Notes: generated by a model from the sequence alone, not told the origin. Shown: positions 25,087 to 34,777, counted from the first letter of the stretch. The stretch: DNA of 37,814 bases from Aminobacter sp. AP02 (GCF_003148805.1 NZ_QGGX01000029.1:1-37814); one strand, 5' to 3'. Program-made: numbers and translations.

Positions 25087-25286
25087 TTGCGGCTGTCCTT
25101 CCCATGGCGGGCGCACTCGCTCTTGGTCCACACGCCACCCGCACAAAGCCCCGCAGCCGTTTCGTCGATGCCAGCCTGGTCAGCCGGCGTCTTGCCCTTG
25201 GCGCCTATCAGCGAGGTGCCGACGACAGCGCGCAGCCCTTCAGTGCTGGCAGGTGCCGGTTTCGAAATCGAACAGCCCGCCACCAT
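25083..25286 (-). CDS. Rz1-like small lipoprotein (o-spanin candidate)
   Basis: The 67-aa product starts M-V-A-G-C-S, which looks like a lipobox (V-A-G-C) with almost no preceding hydrophobic stretch, followed by S-K-P-A-P, G-L-R-A-V-V-G-T-S-L-I-G-A-K-G-K-T and two later cysteines. Proteins with this sequence pattern follow endolysin and Rz-like genes in rhizobial prophages. It overlaps the 3' part of the Rz-like gene in another frame, the classic nested spanin arrangement. The very short N-terminus could mean the real start is further upstream and lost. Given the damage around it, function is doubtful. Confidence 0.5.
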   Translation of the reverse strand: MVAGCSISKPAPASTEGLRAVVGTSLIGAKGKTPADQAGIDETAAGLCAGGVWTKSECARHGKDSRK

Positions 25287-25474
25287 CAGTGCAGCGGCGA
25301 AAGCTCAGCGCGCCATTTCTCAGCGGCGTTTCCCGCATCGTCATTCTCCTTGGTGATCATTGCGGCAAAGCTCGCCTGTTCGGCTGAGCGGCCGAAGCGG
25401 TAGGCAGCCGTATGGCTCCAGACGAGGGCGGCGGCCGGTGCCGCCCCTACCCCGGCAAGCAGATAGGCTTTCAT
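25240..25474 (-). pseudogene. Rz-like membrane protein (i-spanin candidate), frameshifted
   Basis: The frame from the ATG at 25474 gives an N-terminal membrane helix (A-Y-L-L-A-G-V-G-A-A-P-A-A-A-L-V-W) and a polar helix ending A-G-N-A-A-E-K-W-R-A-E-L, then stops at 25286. One base out of frame the usual C-terminus appears: R-C-T-D-G-G-G-L-F-D-F-E-T-G-T-C-Q-H and stop at 25240. The 235 bases are one more than a multiple of three, so one base has been gained. The start overlaps the endolysin stop (ATGA). In phages this inner-membrane protein pairs with the Rz1-like lipoprotein to break the outer membrane. Confidence 0.65.
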
Positions 25475-26215
25475 CCGCCCATCTCCGCCTTCAGCTCCTT
25501 TACCGCCTTGAACAGATCATTCCGGCGTTTGATGCCGTAGATCGCGAAGGCGCCGATGACCGCGACGATTGCAAGCTGAACGCGCCAGTCGAGATTGCCG
25601 AAGGCCGCGAGCGCCGATGGCGGCGAGCAGCCAGGTCCGGAACGTCTTGCTCTTGGCGGTCGGGGTTTCGAGCTCGCCCGGGTCGGCCACGACTGGCTTT
25701 TCGATGATGACCGGTTCGGCTGGGGTGGCGGCCCGCGCCCATTTCCTGCCGCCTTCGCCCGGTCAAGCAGCGCCTCGACATTTGCGGGCGTCGTGCCGAC
25801 CTTGTTGATGCCGTCGCCCAGATAGTAGCTTTCGCCGGCGATGGGCGCCCTTGCAGGCCGCGGCGCTTCAGCAGGTGGAAGGCAAGCCGGTCATGAAAGT
25901 CGGCGTTGAAAATCTGTGCGCCGCTCAGGTGCAGTTCCTTCGCAAGGTCAATCAGGTGTCGCCCGCATGACCTGCGCCGCACGCGCAGCCGAGGACGCCT
26001 TGTCGGAACGGAACTTCTTGGCCCAAACCTTCGTCGACCATGTCTTTTGCGCATCGATCAGGTCGCCCAGCGTCATCTTGGTGATGGGCTTGGAAAGTCC
26101 ACTCTGGCCGATTGCCGAAGATCGTCTCATAGCACTCAGGCGGGGCCTTACCGGCGTCTGTTCGATAAATGAAGTCGAGCAGAAGCGCCGCTCCGATGGG
26201 AACGGTCTTGTCCAT
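25471..26215 (-). pseudogene. Prophage endolysin remnant with several frameshifts and a deletion
   Basis: Pieces of one protein are found in successive frames on the minus strand: A-A-L-L-L-D-F-I-Y-R-T-D-A-G-K-A-P and Y-E-T-I-F-G-N (26215 to about 26111), K-P-I-T-K-M-T-L-G-D-L-I-D-A-Q (about 26100-25960), L-I-D-L-A-K-E-L-H-L and D-R-L-A-F-H-L-L-K-R-R-G (about 25945-25865), S-Y-Y-L-G-D-G-I-N-K-V-G (about 25850-25790), and a C-terminal membrane helix I-V-A-V-I-G-A-F-A-I-Y-G ending K-E-L-K-A-E-M-G-G at 25471. The order matches endolysins (muramidase-type) of rhizobial prophages. Between the third and fourth pieces the segment that normally includes A-L-A-Q-E-W-A-S-F-P is missing. At least four frame changes make it non-functional. 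AAAGGA before 26215 marks the start. Confidence 0.7.
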
Positions 26216-26303
26216 GGAACTATTCCTTTGGTTGTCGAGTTGAATCCGCCAGGAGGCGCTGGCGCAGGCGGTTGCTGGCGCAGGAATTTACTGGCGAAAC
26301 GCG

Positions 26304-26381
26304 ATGACTATCGAAGACACTGTTTTCGTGGTGGCACTCGTCGCCGTGGCGAGCGCCGTGTTGTGGTTGGTTGGCCTGTAG
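26304..26381 (+). CDS. Possible 25-aa single-helix peptide
   Basis: ATG at 26304 opens a 25-codon frame, M-T-I-E-D-T-V-F-V-V-A-L-V-A-V, ending W-L-V-G-L and TAG. It would be a single membrane helix. A second start 12 bases after the stop (26393) encodes another membrane helix of similar style. Such tiny frames can arise by chance; there is no clear ribosome binding site, so this is only a possibility. Confidence 0.2.
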   Translation: MTIEDTVFVVALVAVASAVLWLVGL

Positions 26382-26392
26382 CGAGGCGCTTT

Positions 26393-26835
26393 ATGACGTG
26401 GGCCGATTGGTTGTTTGTCGCCGTAGCATTTGGCACGGCGTGCGCTATTTTCTGGCAGCGCAAGGCGACGAGCAAGCTGACGCTCGAAGGAGTTGGCGCC
26501 ACGACATTATTTTTCTCCGACCGTCCCGAGCGTATTGCCGGGAATGTGGATACGGCGGCTTTCGTGCCGTTCTGGAGCAAGGGCAAGCAAGGACAGCTTC
26601 CAGTCCGATCCGCCGAATGCCGACCTGTCGATCCTCGAAGGGAACAAGCTCCAGCAGGTCGTCGTCGTCCTGGAGGATCCGGAACTGAGCGGCAATAACC
26701 TGACCCACACGGTAAGGGTTGGTTGGCGGCGAGATACCGGAGAAGGGGTCCGAGATTTCCGTGTTCATCGATATCATCGGCACGCCGTTGACGCCGCTTT
26801 CCTATGCAGGCGTGGCCAGGCGCGGCGCCGTCGAG
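26393..26835 (+). pseudogene. Broken paralogue of the DRPxR-domain protein
   Basis: After a membrane helix (W-L-F-V-A-V-A-F-G-T-A-C-A-I-F-W) the frame reads K-L-T-L-E-G-V, F-S-D-R-P-E-R-I-A-G-N and F-V-P-F-W-S-K-G-K. A 4-base tandem duplication (GCAAGCAA, 26583-26590) then shifts the frame; D-S-F-Q-S-D-P-P-N-A-D-L-S-I-L-E-G-N continues in the second frame, and near 26722 a second shift leads to V-F-I-D-I-I-G-T-P-L-T-P-L-S-Y-A-G-V-A in the third. The three parts align end to end with the domain at residues about 35-170 of the Gly-rich protein (19357-20181). The helix at the start probably comes from fused prophage DNA. It precedes the DUF1254/DUF1214 gene, with which intact relatives may be associated. 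Confidence 0.75.
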
Positions 26836-26938
26836 CCGTCCTTTTCTACAGGCTGCCTGCTCTTTGCTAGTAGGACTGCCAGAAACGTTGTAATAGACTT
26901 CGTAATAGACTTCGAGCCGATCCTGAGGGGAACTGCAA

Positions 26939-28369
26939 ATGTTGACGAAGCGCGATCTACTCCGCTCCGCTGCGGCGATCGCCGCCGGCGCCGCGATTGC
27001 ACGGCCGAGCCGCCTCATGGCGGAGAGCTACCCCGACATTATCGAGGCGAAGGACATCGCCGAGGAAGGCTTCATCTACGGACTGCCGATCGTGATGAAC
27101 TATGCCATCATGTACGAGTACGCCGTCGATCAGAATTCGGGGCAGTTCAAGGCGCCGTTCAACCAGCTCAAGAACGAGCCAAACGTCTACACCTACAAGG
27201 ACACGGCAATCGTTACGCCCAACAGCGACACGCCCTATTCCTTCGTGTGGCTGGATTTGCGGGCGGAGCCATTGGTGCTCTCGGTGCCGGCGATCGATCC
27301 GAAGCGCTACTACTCGGTCATGCTCTGCGACGGTAACACCTACAATTACGGCTACATCGGCACCCGCGCTACAGGCGGCGAAGCAGGCGACTATATGGTG
27401 GTTGGACCCGACTGGAAGGGTGAAACTCCGGCGGGCATCAAGCAGGTGTTTCGTTCGAGCACGCAGTTTTCCCTCGCGGGCTATCGCACACAGCTTTTCG
27501 GCCCGGATGATCTCGACAACGTCAAAAATGTGCAGGCCGGCTATAAGGTGCAGATGCTCTCGGCCTATCTGAATCAGACGCCCCCGCCGGCTGCGCCAAC
27601 CATCGACTTCCCCAAGATCGACAAGGAACTCTTGAAGACCAACTTCCTCGACTATCTCGACTTCGCGCTCCAGTTCGCGCCTGCGCAGGACAACGAGAAG
27701 GAGATACGCGCCAAGCTGGCACGCATCGGCGTCGGGCCGGGCAAGACCTTCGACTTCAAGGACTTGCCAATGGAGCATAAGCTGGAGATCGGCTTGGGTA
27801 TGAAGGAGGGCCAGCGAAAGGTCGACGAGGCCGTCGCGACGGCCGGCAAGACGATCAATGGCTGGCAGGTCGCCGGTCTTCCAGGCGATAGCGCCCACTA
27901 TAATGGCGACTGGATGAAGCGCGCCGTCGCCGCCCAGGCCGGCATTTTTGGCAACGACCCGGAGGAGGCGACCTATCCCTACACGCGCGTCGATGGCGAC
28001 GGCCAGACGCTTGATGGCAGCAAACACAATTACACGCTGACCTTCCCGGTGGGACAATTGCCTCCGGTGAACTCATTCTGGTCGGTGACGATGTACGACG
28101 GCAAGAGCCAGCTGCTGATCGAAAACCCGATCAACCGTTACCTCATCAATGCACCGATGTTGCCCGGTATGAAGAAGAACGAGGACGGCTCGCTCACCCT
28201 CTATATCCAGAAGGACAGCCCCGGCGCGGACAAGGAAGCGAACTGGCTGCCTGCGCCCAATGACACGATCTATCTGGTGATGCGCCTCTACTGGCCGAAA
28301 ACGGAAGCGCCATCCATCTTGCCAGCTGGCGAAGGCACTTGGCAGCCGCCGGCGGTCGTAGCGCAATGA
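26939..28369 (+). CDS. DUF1254/DUF1214 protein, exported
   Basis: The intact 476-aa protein has DUF1254 in the first half (about residues 55-205; T-P-N-S-D-T-P-Y-S-F-V-W-L-D-L and R-Y-Y-S-V-M-L-C-D-G-N) and DUF1214 in the second (about 340-465; F-W-S-V-T-M-Y-D, L-Y-I-Q-K-D-S-P-G and L-R-L-Y-W-P-K near the end). The N-terminus T-K-R-D-L-L-R-S before an Ala-rich helix resembles a Tat signal with K-R in place of R-R, ending near A-E-S; a Sec signal is the alternative. Proteins of this double-domain family are widespread and exported, with no established activity. GAGGGG precedes the ATG. It lies between the broken DRPxR gene and a DUF1214 fragment and shares strand with the second sulfatase, so a role with that sulfatase is plausible. 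Confidence 0.9.
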   Translation: MLTKRDLLRSAAAIAAGAAIARPSRLMAESYPDIIEAKDIAEEGFIYGLPIVMNYAIMYEYAVDQNSGQFKAPFNQLKNEPNVYTYKDTAIVTPNSDTPYSFVWLDLRAEPLVLSVPAIDPKRYYSVMLCDGNTYNYGYIGTRATGGEAGDYMVVGPDWKGETPAGIKQVFRSSTQFSLAGYRTQLFGPDDLDNVKNVQAGYKVQMLSAYLNQTPPPAAPTIDFPKIDKELLKTNFLDYLDFALQFAPAQDNEKEIRAKLARIGVGPGKTFDFKDLPMEHKLEIGLGMKEGQRKVDEAVATAGKTINGWQVAGLPGDSAHYNGDWMKRAVAAQAGIFGNDPEEATYPYTRVDGDGQTLDGSKHNYTLTFPVGQLPPVNSFWSVTMYDGKSQLLIENPINRYLINAPMLPGMKKNEDGSLTLYIQKDSPGADKEANWLPAPNDTIYLVMRLYWPKTEAPSILPAGEGTWQPPAVVAQ

Positions 28370-28407
28370 GGGCCGCTGGCCATTTTGATGCGTGAGGAGG
28401 AGCGATC

Positions 28408-28613
28408 AACGCAGACTCCGCGGTCGATGTCTGGTTGGGCCCGACAGTGCCGGAAGGCCATGAGACCAATTGGGTCCAGACAGTTCCCGGCAAGGGGTGG
28501 AACGTTCTTCTTCGCCTCTATGGGCCGCGGGGCCGTGGTTAGACAAGACCTGGAAGCCGGGCGAGTTCGATTGGTGGGGAGTGATCAGCAACCACTTTAG
28601 CTTTGAACAATAG
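28408..28613 (+). pseudogene. DUF1214 C-terminal fragment, frameshifted
   Basis: The sequence reads N-A-D-S-A-V-D-V-W-L-G-P, then N-W-V-Q-T-V-P-G-K-G-W and L-R-L-Y-G-P, a typical DUF1214 C-terminus. One base is missing near 28535, which brings a TAG at 28540; in the neighbouring frame W-L-D-K-T-W-K-P-G-E-F completes the family pattern and stops at 28613. It is not a piece of the intact upstream gene (the residues differ) but of another DUF1254/DUF1214 protein, perhaps the one whose N-terminal part survives at about 18310-18645. The gap 28614-28875 holds no other gene I can support. Confidence 0.7.
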
Positions 28614-28875
28614 CGAGCGTTGAATTGATCCAACATTTTCTATTGGGATGGAAATTCCTGTCGGTCGGAGTGGCGTTAGCGTACTGGCCAGTTTCGGCGC
28701 AGGGCGCAATCGCTAACACGCTGGCAACCTCTTCTGAAGACTGGGCCAGTTTTCACTTGGACAGCTTCTGCTATTGTCGGGATCGAATGACGGTTTCGAT
28801 CACTGGCCTCTAGCGAAGCTATGCATCAGGACTGCCGCCGTTCGCTTGCTTCGCAAGGCCAAGAAGGGACTTGGC

Positions 28876-31323
28876 ATGCGCTTTCATTGTCATATGCCTA
28901 AAATTCCGCGGAGCTTTGTCGCAGCTCTGAGTTTCACGGCTCTTTCGGGACTGTCCGGCCCTGCCTTTACCCAGGAGGTGACGGGAACCCTCGGCGCACC
29001 CGGCTCCACGACCACGATCGACGGCAAGCAGCTTCCGCCCGCGCCGCCGGCATTCGGCGGGGTGATCAAGCAGAAGGCATCGGACTCGCAGCCCTGGTGG
29101 GCGCCGCGCGTGGTGCCGCCGAAGGGCGCACCCAACGTGCTCCTCATCATGACGGACGATCAGGGTTTCGGCGCACCAAGCACCTTCGGTGGGGTCATAC
29201 CGACTCCAGCCATGGATCGCATCGCCAACGCGGGTCTGCGCTTCACCAATTTCCACTCCACATCGCTGTGTTCACCGACACGGGCGGCATTGATCACCGG
29301 GCGTAACCATCACTCGGTCGGATCTGGGGTGGTCGGCGAAATCGCGACCGGCTTCCCTGGTTACGACTCGATCATTCCGATCGAGAAAGGCACTATCGGC
29401 ACAATCCTCAGGGAAAACGGTTACGCCACTTCGTGGTTCGGCAAGAACCACAACACGCCGTCGTTCCAGTCGAGCCAGGCGGGACCCTTCAATCAATGGC
29501 CGAACGGCATGGGTTTCGAGTATTTTTATGGCTTTGTCGGGGGTGACGCGAGCCAGTGGCAGCCGAATCTCTACCGCAACACGACAGCCATCTATCCCTT
29601 CGAGGGCAATCCGGGCTGGAACCTGGAAACGGCGATGGCCGACGAAGCCATCCAGCACATGAAGCAGTTGAAGGAGCTCGCGCCGGAAAAGCCGTTCTTC
29701 GTCTACTACGTGCCGGGCGCCACCCATGCGCCGCATCACCCGACGCAGGAATGGGTCAAGAAGATCAGCGATATGCACCTCTTCGACGAGGGCTGGAACA
29801 AGGTTCGCGAGACGATCTTCGCCAACCAGAAGAAGCTAGGCATCATGCCCGAGAACGCGCAGTTGACGCCGTGGCCGTCGACGCTGCCGGCGTGGGATTC
29901 GCTCGGCCTCGAAGAGAAGAAGCTGTTCATCAAGCAGGCCGATGTCTATGGCGCCTACCTTGCCTATGCCGACAATGAGATAGGCCGGGTCATCCAGGCG
30001 GTGGAAGATCTTGGCGAACTCGACAACACTTTGATCATCTATATCGGCGGCGACAACGGCGCCAGCGCCGAAGGCAATCTCGACGGGACCCCGAACGAGT
30101 TTACCTCGTTCAACGGCGTCAACGTGCCGGTCAAGGACCAGTTTCTCTGGTATCCATTCTGGGGCTCGGAACGGACATTCCCGCATTTTGCCGCCGGCTG
30201 GGCTTGGGCGATGGATACGCCGTTCAAGTGGGTGAAACAGGTGCCGTCGCATTTCGGTGGAACATCACAGGGCGTGGCAATGTCCTGGCCCGGCCACATC
30301 GCTGACGCGGGTGGCATCCGCCGCCAGTTCCATCACGTCATCGACATCGTGCCGACCATCCTCGAAGCGACCGGCATCCCGGCGCCCGACGCCATCAACG
30401 GCATCGAACAGAAACCCATCGAAGGCGTCAGCATGGCATACGCTTGGGACAGGGCGAACGCTGACGCGCCCTCCGCACGCAAGACCCAGTATTTCGAGAT
30501 GCTCGGCAACCGCGCCATCTATCACGAGGGGTGGGTGGCGGCGACCACCCCGGTGACCACCCCCTGGGCGATGAGCACCGCCGCGCCGCCGGACGTTATC
30601 ACCGGATACAACTGGGAACTCTACAACGTTCAGGACGACCCGACCCAATTCGACGACCTTGCGGCGAAGATGCCGGACAAGCTCAAGGAATTGCAGGATC
30701 TCTTCTACTCGGAGGCAGCGAAATACGACGTCCTGCCGCTCGACAACTCGACGCTCGCCCGGTGGAACACGCCACGCCCGAGCCTCACGGCAGGACGCAA
30801 GGAATTCAGCTATTCGGGCGAGTTGAGCGGCGTGCCGGCTGGTGCCGCGCCGAGCATCCTGAACAAGTCCTTTACAGTCACCGCCGAGGTCGAGATTCCC
30901 GAGGGTGGCGCCGAAGGGATGATCGTCACCGAGGGTGGGCGTTTCGGCGGCTACGGCCTGTTCCTGAGCAAGGGAGAATTCGGCGTCGGTAGCGGCAAGG
31001 TGGTGTTCCTCTACAACTTCCTCGACCTGAAGCGTACGATGTGGGAGGGACCCGAACTGGAAGCCGGCAAGCACACTATCGTCTTCGACTACAAGTCGGA
31101 CGGCCCGGAGTTGGGCAAGGGCGGTACGGGCGTGTTGTCCGTGGACGGCAAGCAAGTCGCCACGAATTCGCTGGAACACGGCACGCCGGTCACTTTCCCC
31201 GAGGATGAAGCATTCGACGTGGGTCTGGACACTCGTACGGGCGTTGCCTTGGTAGAATACCGATATGACTCTCCGTTCAGGTTCACTGGCAAGATCGACA
31301 AGCTGACGTTCAAGCTGCAATAG
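28876..31323 (+). CDS. Arylsulfatase, exported, with C-terminal accessory domain (CSPTR motif)
   Basis: The 815-aa enzyme has a signal peptide (F-V-A-A-L-S-F-T-A-L-S-G-L-S-G-P-A, cleavage near residue 32). The type I sulfatase core has D94/D95 in T-D-D-Q-G-F-G, the formylglycine cysteine C132 in C-S-P-T-R, G-K-N-H and G-G-D-N-G-A (later metal ligands). Residues about 635-815 form a beta-rich accessory domain after Y-S-G-E-L-S-G-V-P-A-G-A-A-P-S. It belongs to the long arylsulfatase group (760-830 residues), distinct from the 569-aa enzyme on the left. AAGAAGGGAC stands 5 bases before the ATG at 28876; an ATG six codons later is also possible. The formylglycine-generating enzyme must be encoded elsewhere. 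Substrate not known. Confidence 0.94.
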   Translation: MRFHCHMPKIPRSFVAALSFTALSGLSGPAFTQEVTGTLGAPGSTTTIDGKQLPPAPPAFGGVIKQKASDSQPWWAPRVVPPKGAPNVLLIMTDDQGFGAPSTFGGVIPTPAMDRIANAGLRFTNFHSTSLCSPTRAALITGRNHHSVGSGVVGEIATGFPGYDSIIPIEKGTIGTILRENGYATSWFGKNHNTPSFQSSQAGPFNQWPNGMGFEYFYGFVGGDASQWQPNLYRNTTAIYPFEGNPGWNLETAMADEAIQHMKQLKELAPEKPFFVYYVPGATHAPHHPTQEWVKKISDMHLFDEGWNKVRETIFANQKKLGIMPENAQLTPWPSTLPAWDSLGLEEKKLFIKQADVYGAYLAYADNEIGRVIQAVEDLGELDNTLIIYIGGDNGASAEGNLDGTPNEFTSFNGVNVPVKDQFLWYPFWGSERTFPHFAAGWAWAMDTPFKWVKQVPSHFGGTSQGVAMSWPGHIADAGGIRRQFHHVIDIVPTILEATGIPAPDAINGIEQKPIEGVSMAYAWDRANADAPSARKTQYFEMLGNRAIYHEGWVAATTPVTTPWAMSTAAPPDVITGYNWELYNVQDDPTQFDDLAAKMPDKLKELQDLFYSEAAKYDVLPLDNSTLARWNTPRPSLTAGRKEFSYSGELSGVPAGAAPSILNKSFTVTAEVEIPEGGAEGMIVTEGGRFGGYGLFLSKGEFGVGSGKVVFLYNFLDLKRTMWEGPELEAGKHTIVFDYKSDGPELGKGGTGVLSVDGKQVATNSLEHGTPVTFPEDEAFDVGLDTRTGVALVEYRYDSPFRFTGKIDKLTFKLQ

Positions 31324-31388
31324 CCGCAATGCGGTGAAGCAAGGAGCCCGGCGGCAAACGTCGCCGGGCAAGACCAAGGGGGGTCCAA

Positions 31389-31793
31389 ATGTTTGGCACC
31401 ACGGGAGCCAACCCGAAGCTGCTGCTACCAATCACTGGCGCGGTCGAGGCGGCGACCGGGCTACTACTGCTCATAGCGCCTTCGATACTGGTCGAACTGC
31501 TGCTCGGTGAGCCTCTTGGTTCGCCCGCGGGCATCACTGTCGCCCGGGTGACTGGCGCGGCGCTGCTTACGCTCGGCATTGCCTGTTGGCTCGCGCGTCA
31601 AGACGCGGCAAGCCGTGCCGCAAAGGGTTTGATTGTGGCCATGCTGCTCTACAACGTGGCGGTGGTCGCGGTGCTGGTCATCGCCTGGACAAGAGAAGGG
31701 CTTTCCGGAATCGGGTTGTTGCCCGTCGTGCTGGCTCACGCTGTTCTGGCCGCCTGGTGTGTTGCGGGCCTTTTGATGCGAGCCGGGTCATAA
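31389..31793 (+). CDS. Small four-helix membrane protein
   Basis: This 134-aa protein is almost entirely hydrophobic, with four predicted membrane helices (about residues 10-35, 45-68, 78-100 and 107-130); the first reads L-L-L-P-I-T-G-A-V-E-A-A-T-G-L-L-L-L. I do not recognise a named family. A strong site (AAGGGGGG) precedes the ATG, and the gene starts 65 bp after the sulfatase stop on the same strand, so it is likely cotranscribed. It could be a membrane partner of the sulfatase set. An inverted repeat with 7-bp arms (31829-31851) after its stop may end the transcript. Confidence 0.7.
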   Translation: MFGTTGANPKLLLPITGAVEAATGLLLLIAPSILVELLLGEPLGSPAGITVARVTGAALLTLGIACWLARQDAASRAAKGLIVAMLLYNVAVVAVLVIAWTREGLSGIGLLPVVLAHAVLAAWCVAGLLMRAGS

Positions 31794-31828
31794 CGGCATC
31801 TACCCCGCTCCAGCATGGCAGTGACACA

Positions 31829-31851
31829 ACACTCTGCGTGACGGAGAGTGT
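31829..31851. terminator. Hairpin after the sulfatase set
   Basis: ACACTCT (31829-31835) pairs with AGAGTGT (31845-31851) around 9 bases, followed by CCTTT. It is a weak terminator candidate between the plus-strand sulfatase set and the leftward groESL set. Confidence 0.35.
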
Positions 31852-31974
31852 CCTTTCATGGCAACCCAAAGCGGACATTGATCTGATCAGACAGTCCATG
31901 AACGAGCAGGATGCGATCATCGCTGTCGCAGCGGCGGGAACAAATACCGATGCATAAGTCTCTTCGTGCTACGC

Positions 31975-32142
31975 TCAAATCAGCCGATTGTCCTCGGCCT
32001 TCTGCCGGTCCCGACGGCGTGTGCCGTCGGTGTCCGCCTTTCGGTGCCGTTCAGCAGCCGCCTTTCGGATCTGCTCGAAACGATTGTCTTCGACTTGCTT
32101 GGACGTCTGCTGCGGATGTGTCTTTTTCGCGAACGCTATCAT
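31975..32142 (-). CDS. Small basic hypothetical protein, 55 aa
   Basis: Read leftward from ATG at 32142 (GGAG about 8 bases before it), the frame encodes M-I-A-F-A-K-K-T-H-P and continues rich in Arg, Lys, Gln, Glu and Asp (F-E-Q-I-R-K-A-A-A-E-R-H-R-K-A-D) to a stop at 31975. The charged, helix-friendly composition is unlike a chance antisense frame. It lies 72 bp after the membrane-protein gene downstream of groEL on the same strand. I do not know the family; it could be a small nucleic-acid- or ribosome-associated protein. Confidence 0.45.
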   Translation of the reverse strand: MIAFAKKTHPQQTSKQVEDNRFEQIRKAAAERHRKADTDGTRRRDRQKAEDNRLI

Positions 32143-32214
32143 TGTTTAGGCTCCATGCTCCAACGGGTGGGAGCGCTCCGGCGTTTGCCTGAGCGCTTTG
32201 AAAACCGGCTCTTG

Positions 32215-32607
32215 TCAGGCGGAAAGAGCAGTTGAGCATGCCTGCGCACCCAGCCGGTCAGGCGAGGTTTGCCCCGGCATCGTTGCCCAGCCGCCAGCTT
32301 CGACGAACTGCCACTTCTTGAAGCTGTCGGGTATCGCCTTGAACTCGGCAAGTTTCATCGCCGCATCGGGCGCCGCGTTGAACCTTTCGAGGCATATGGC
32401 GGATGCTAGCTCTCCACGCGCCGTGTCGCCAGCGGTCGCAGCCATTTTCTGGGATGTACCGCCGGTGACCCAGCCGCCCCAGCTGAAGCCGACGACGATC
32501 GTGGCGATCATCGCCGCGATGCATGCCCAGACCAGCATGGTCTTCGAAGGCTGGTAGTCTTCCCATCGACGAGAGAGAGATGGTTTCGTGGTGCTCTGTA
32601 CGGCCAT
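32215..32607 (-). CDS. Hypothetical single-helix membrane protein, 130 aa
   Basis: The protein has a cytoplasmic N-terminus (S-L-S-R-R-W-E-D-Y-Q-P-S-K), one membrane helix at about residues 24-47 (M-L-V-W-A-C-I-A-A-M-I-A-T-I-V-V-G-F-S) and an outer domain with two cysteines (S-A-I-C-L-E-R-F, A-Q-A-C-S-T-A) and W-Q-F-V-E-A-G-G-W-A-T-M-P-G. Genes of this kind are common in rhizobia, function unknown. GGAAGGAC precedes the ATG. It starts 75 bp after groEL and may be part of the heat-shock transcript. Confidence 0.75.
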   Translation of the reverse strand: MAVQSTTKPSLSRRWEDYQPSKTMLVWACIAAMIATIVVGFSWGGWVTGGTSQKMAATAGDTARGELASAICLERFNAAPDAAMKLAEFKAIPDSFKKWQFVEAGGWATMPGQTSPDRLGAQACSTALSA

Positions 32608-32682
32608 GGAGATCGTCCTTCCAGGTTGTGGTGCGGATTGCTTTAGTCCGGCCGAACCGGCCGAACGGTTCAGGCACTGCTC

Positions 32683-34666
<1,984 letters not shown>

Positions 34667-34719
34667 GGGGTTCTTTCTGAGGCCGGCGCATAGGGCGACC
34701 ACCTCAGATACATAGCGAC

Positions 34720-34748
34720 TCTGGCACTCGAATGATAGGAGTGCCAGA
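34720..34748 (-). promoter_or_regulatory. CIRCE-type HrcA operator of groESL
   Basis: CTGGCACTC (34721-34729), nine spacer bases, then GAGTGCCAG (34739-34747) form a perfect inverted repeat, extended by one further pair. The consensus CIRCE is TTAGCACTC-N9-GAGTGCTAA; the spacer length and the GCACTC core agree, and the two differences in each arm are symmetric. HrcA binding here would repress groESL without stress. Confidence 0.92.
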
Positions 34749-34777
34749 ATTATTTCTTACGCCTCGAAAAATAACAA
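34749..34777 (-). promoter_or_regulatory. Candidate promoter of groESL
   Basis: Read on the minus strand, TTGTTA (34772-34777), 17 bases and AATAAT (34749-34754) form a sigma-70-like promoter whose -10 box directly abuts the CIRCE element. Transcription would thus start inside the HrcA operator, the usual arrangement for repression. The heat-shock sigma factor alternative was not evident. Confidence 0.55.

Noticed and set aside
26957-28057. Minus-strand open frame (366 codons) opposite the DUF1254/DUF1214 gene
   Set aside because: Antisense shadow; the plus-strand protein has two recognisable domains and a ribosome binding site.
28625-28813. 62-codon plus-strand frame with a signal-like start between the DUF1214 fragment and the sulfatase
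   Set aside because: It begins at a TTG without ribosome binding site, ends in unlike sequence and has no recognisable pattern.
30265-31431. Minus-strand open frame (388 codons) opposite the second sulfatase
   Set aside because: Antisense shadow with Arg/Val-rich composition and no motif.
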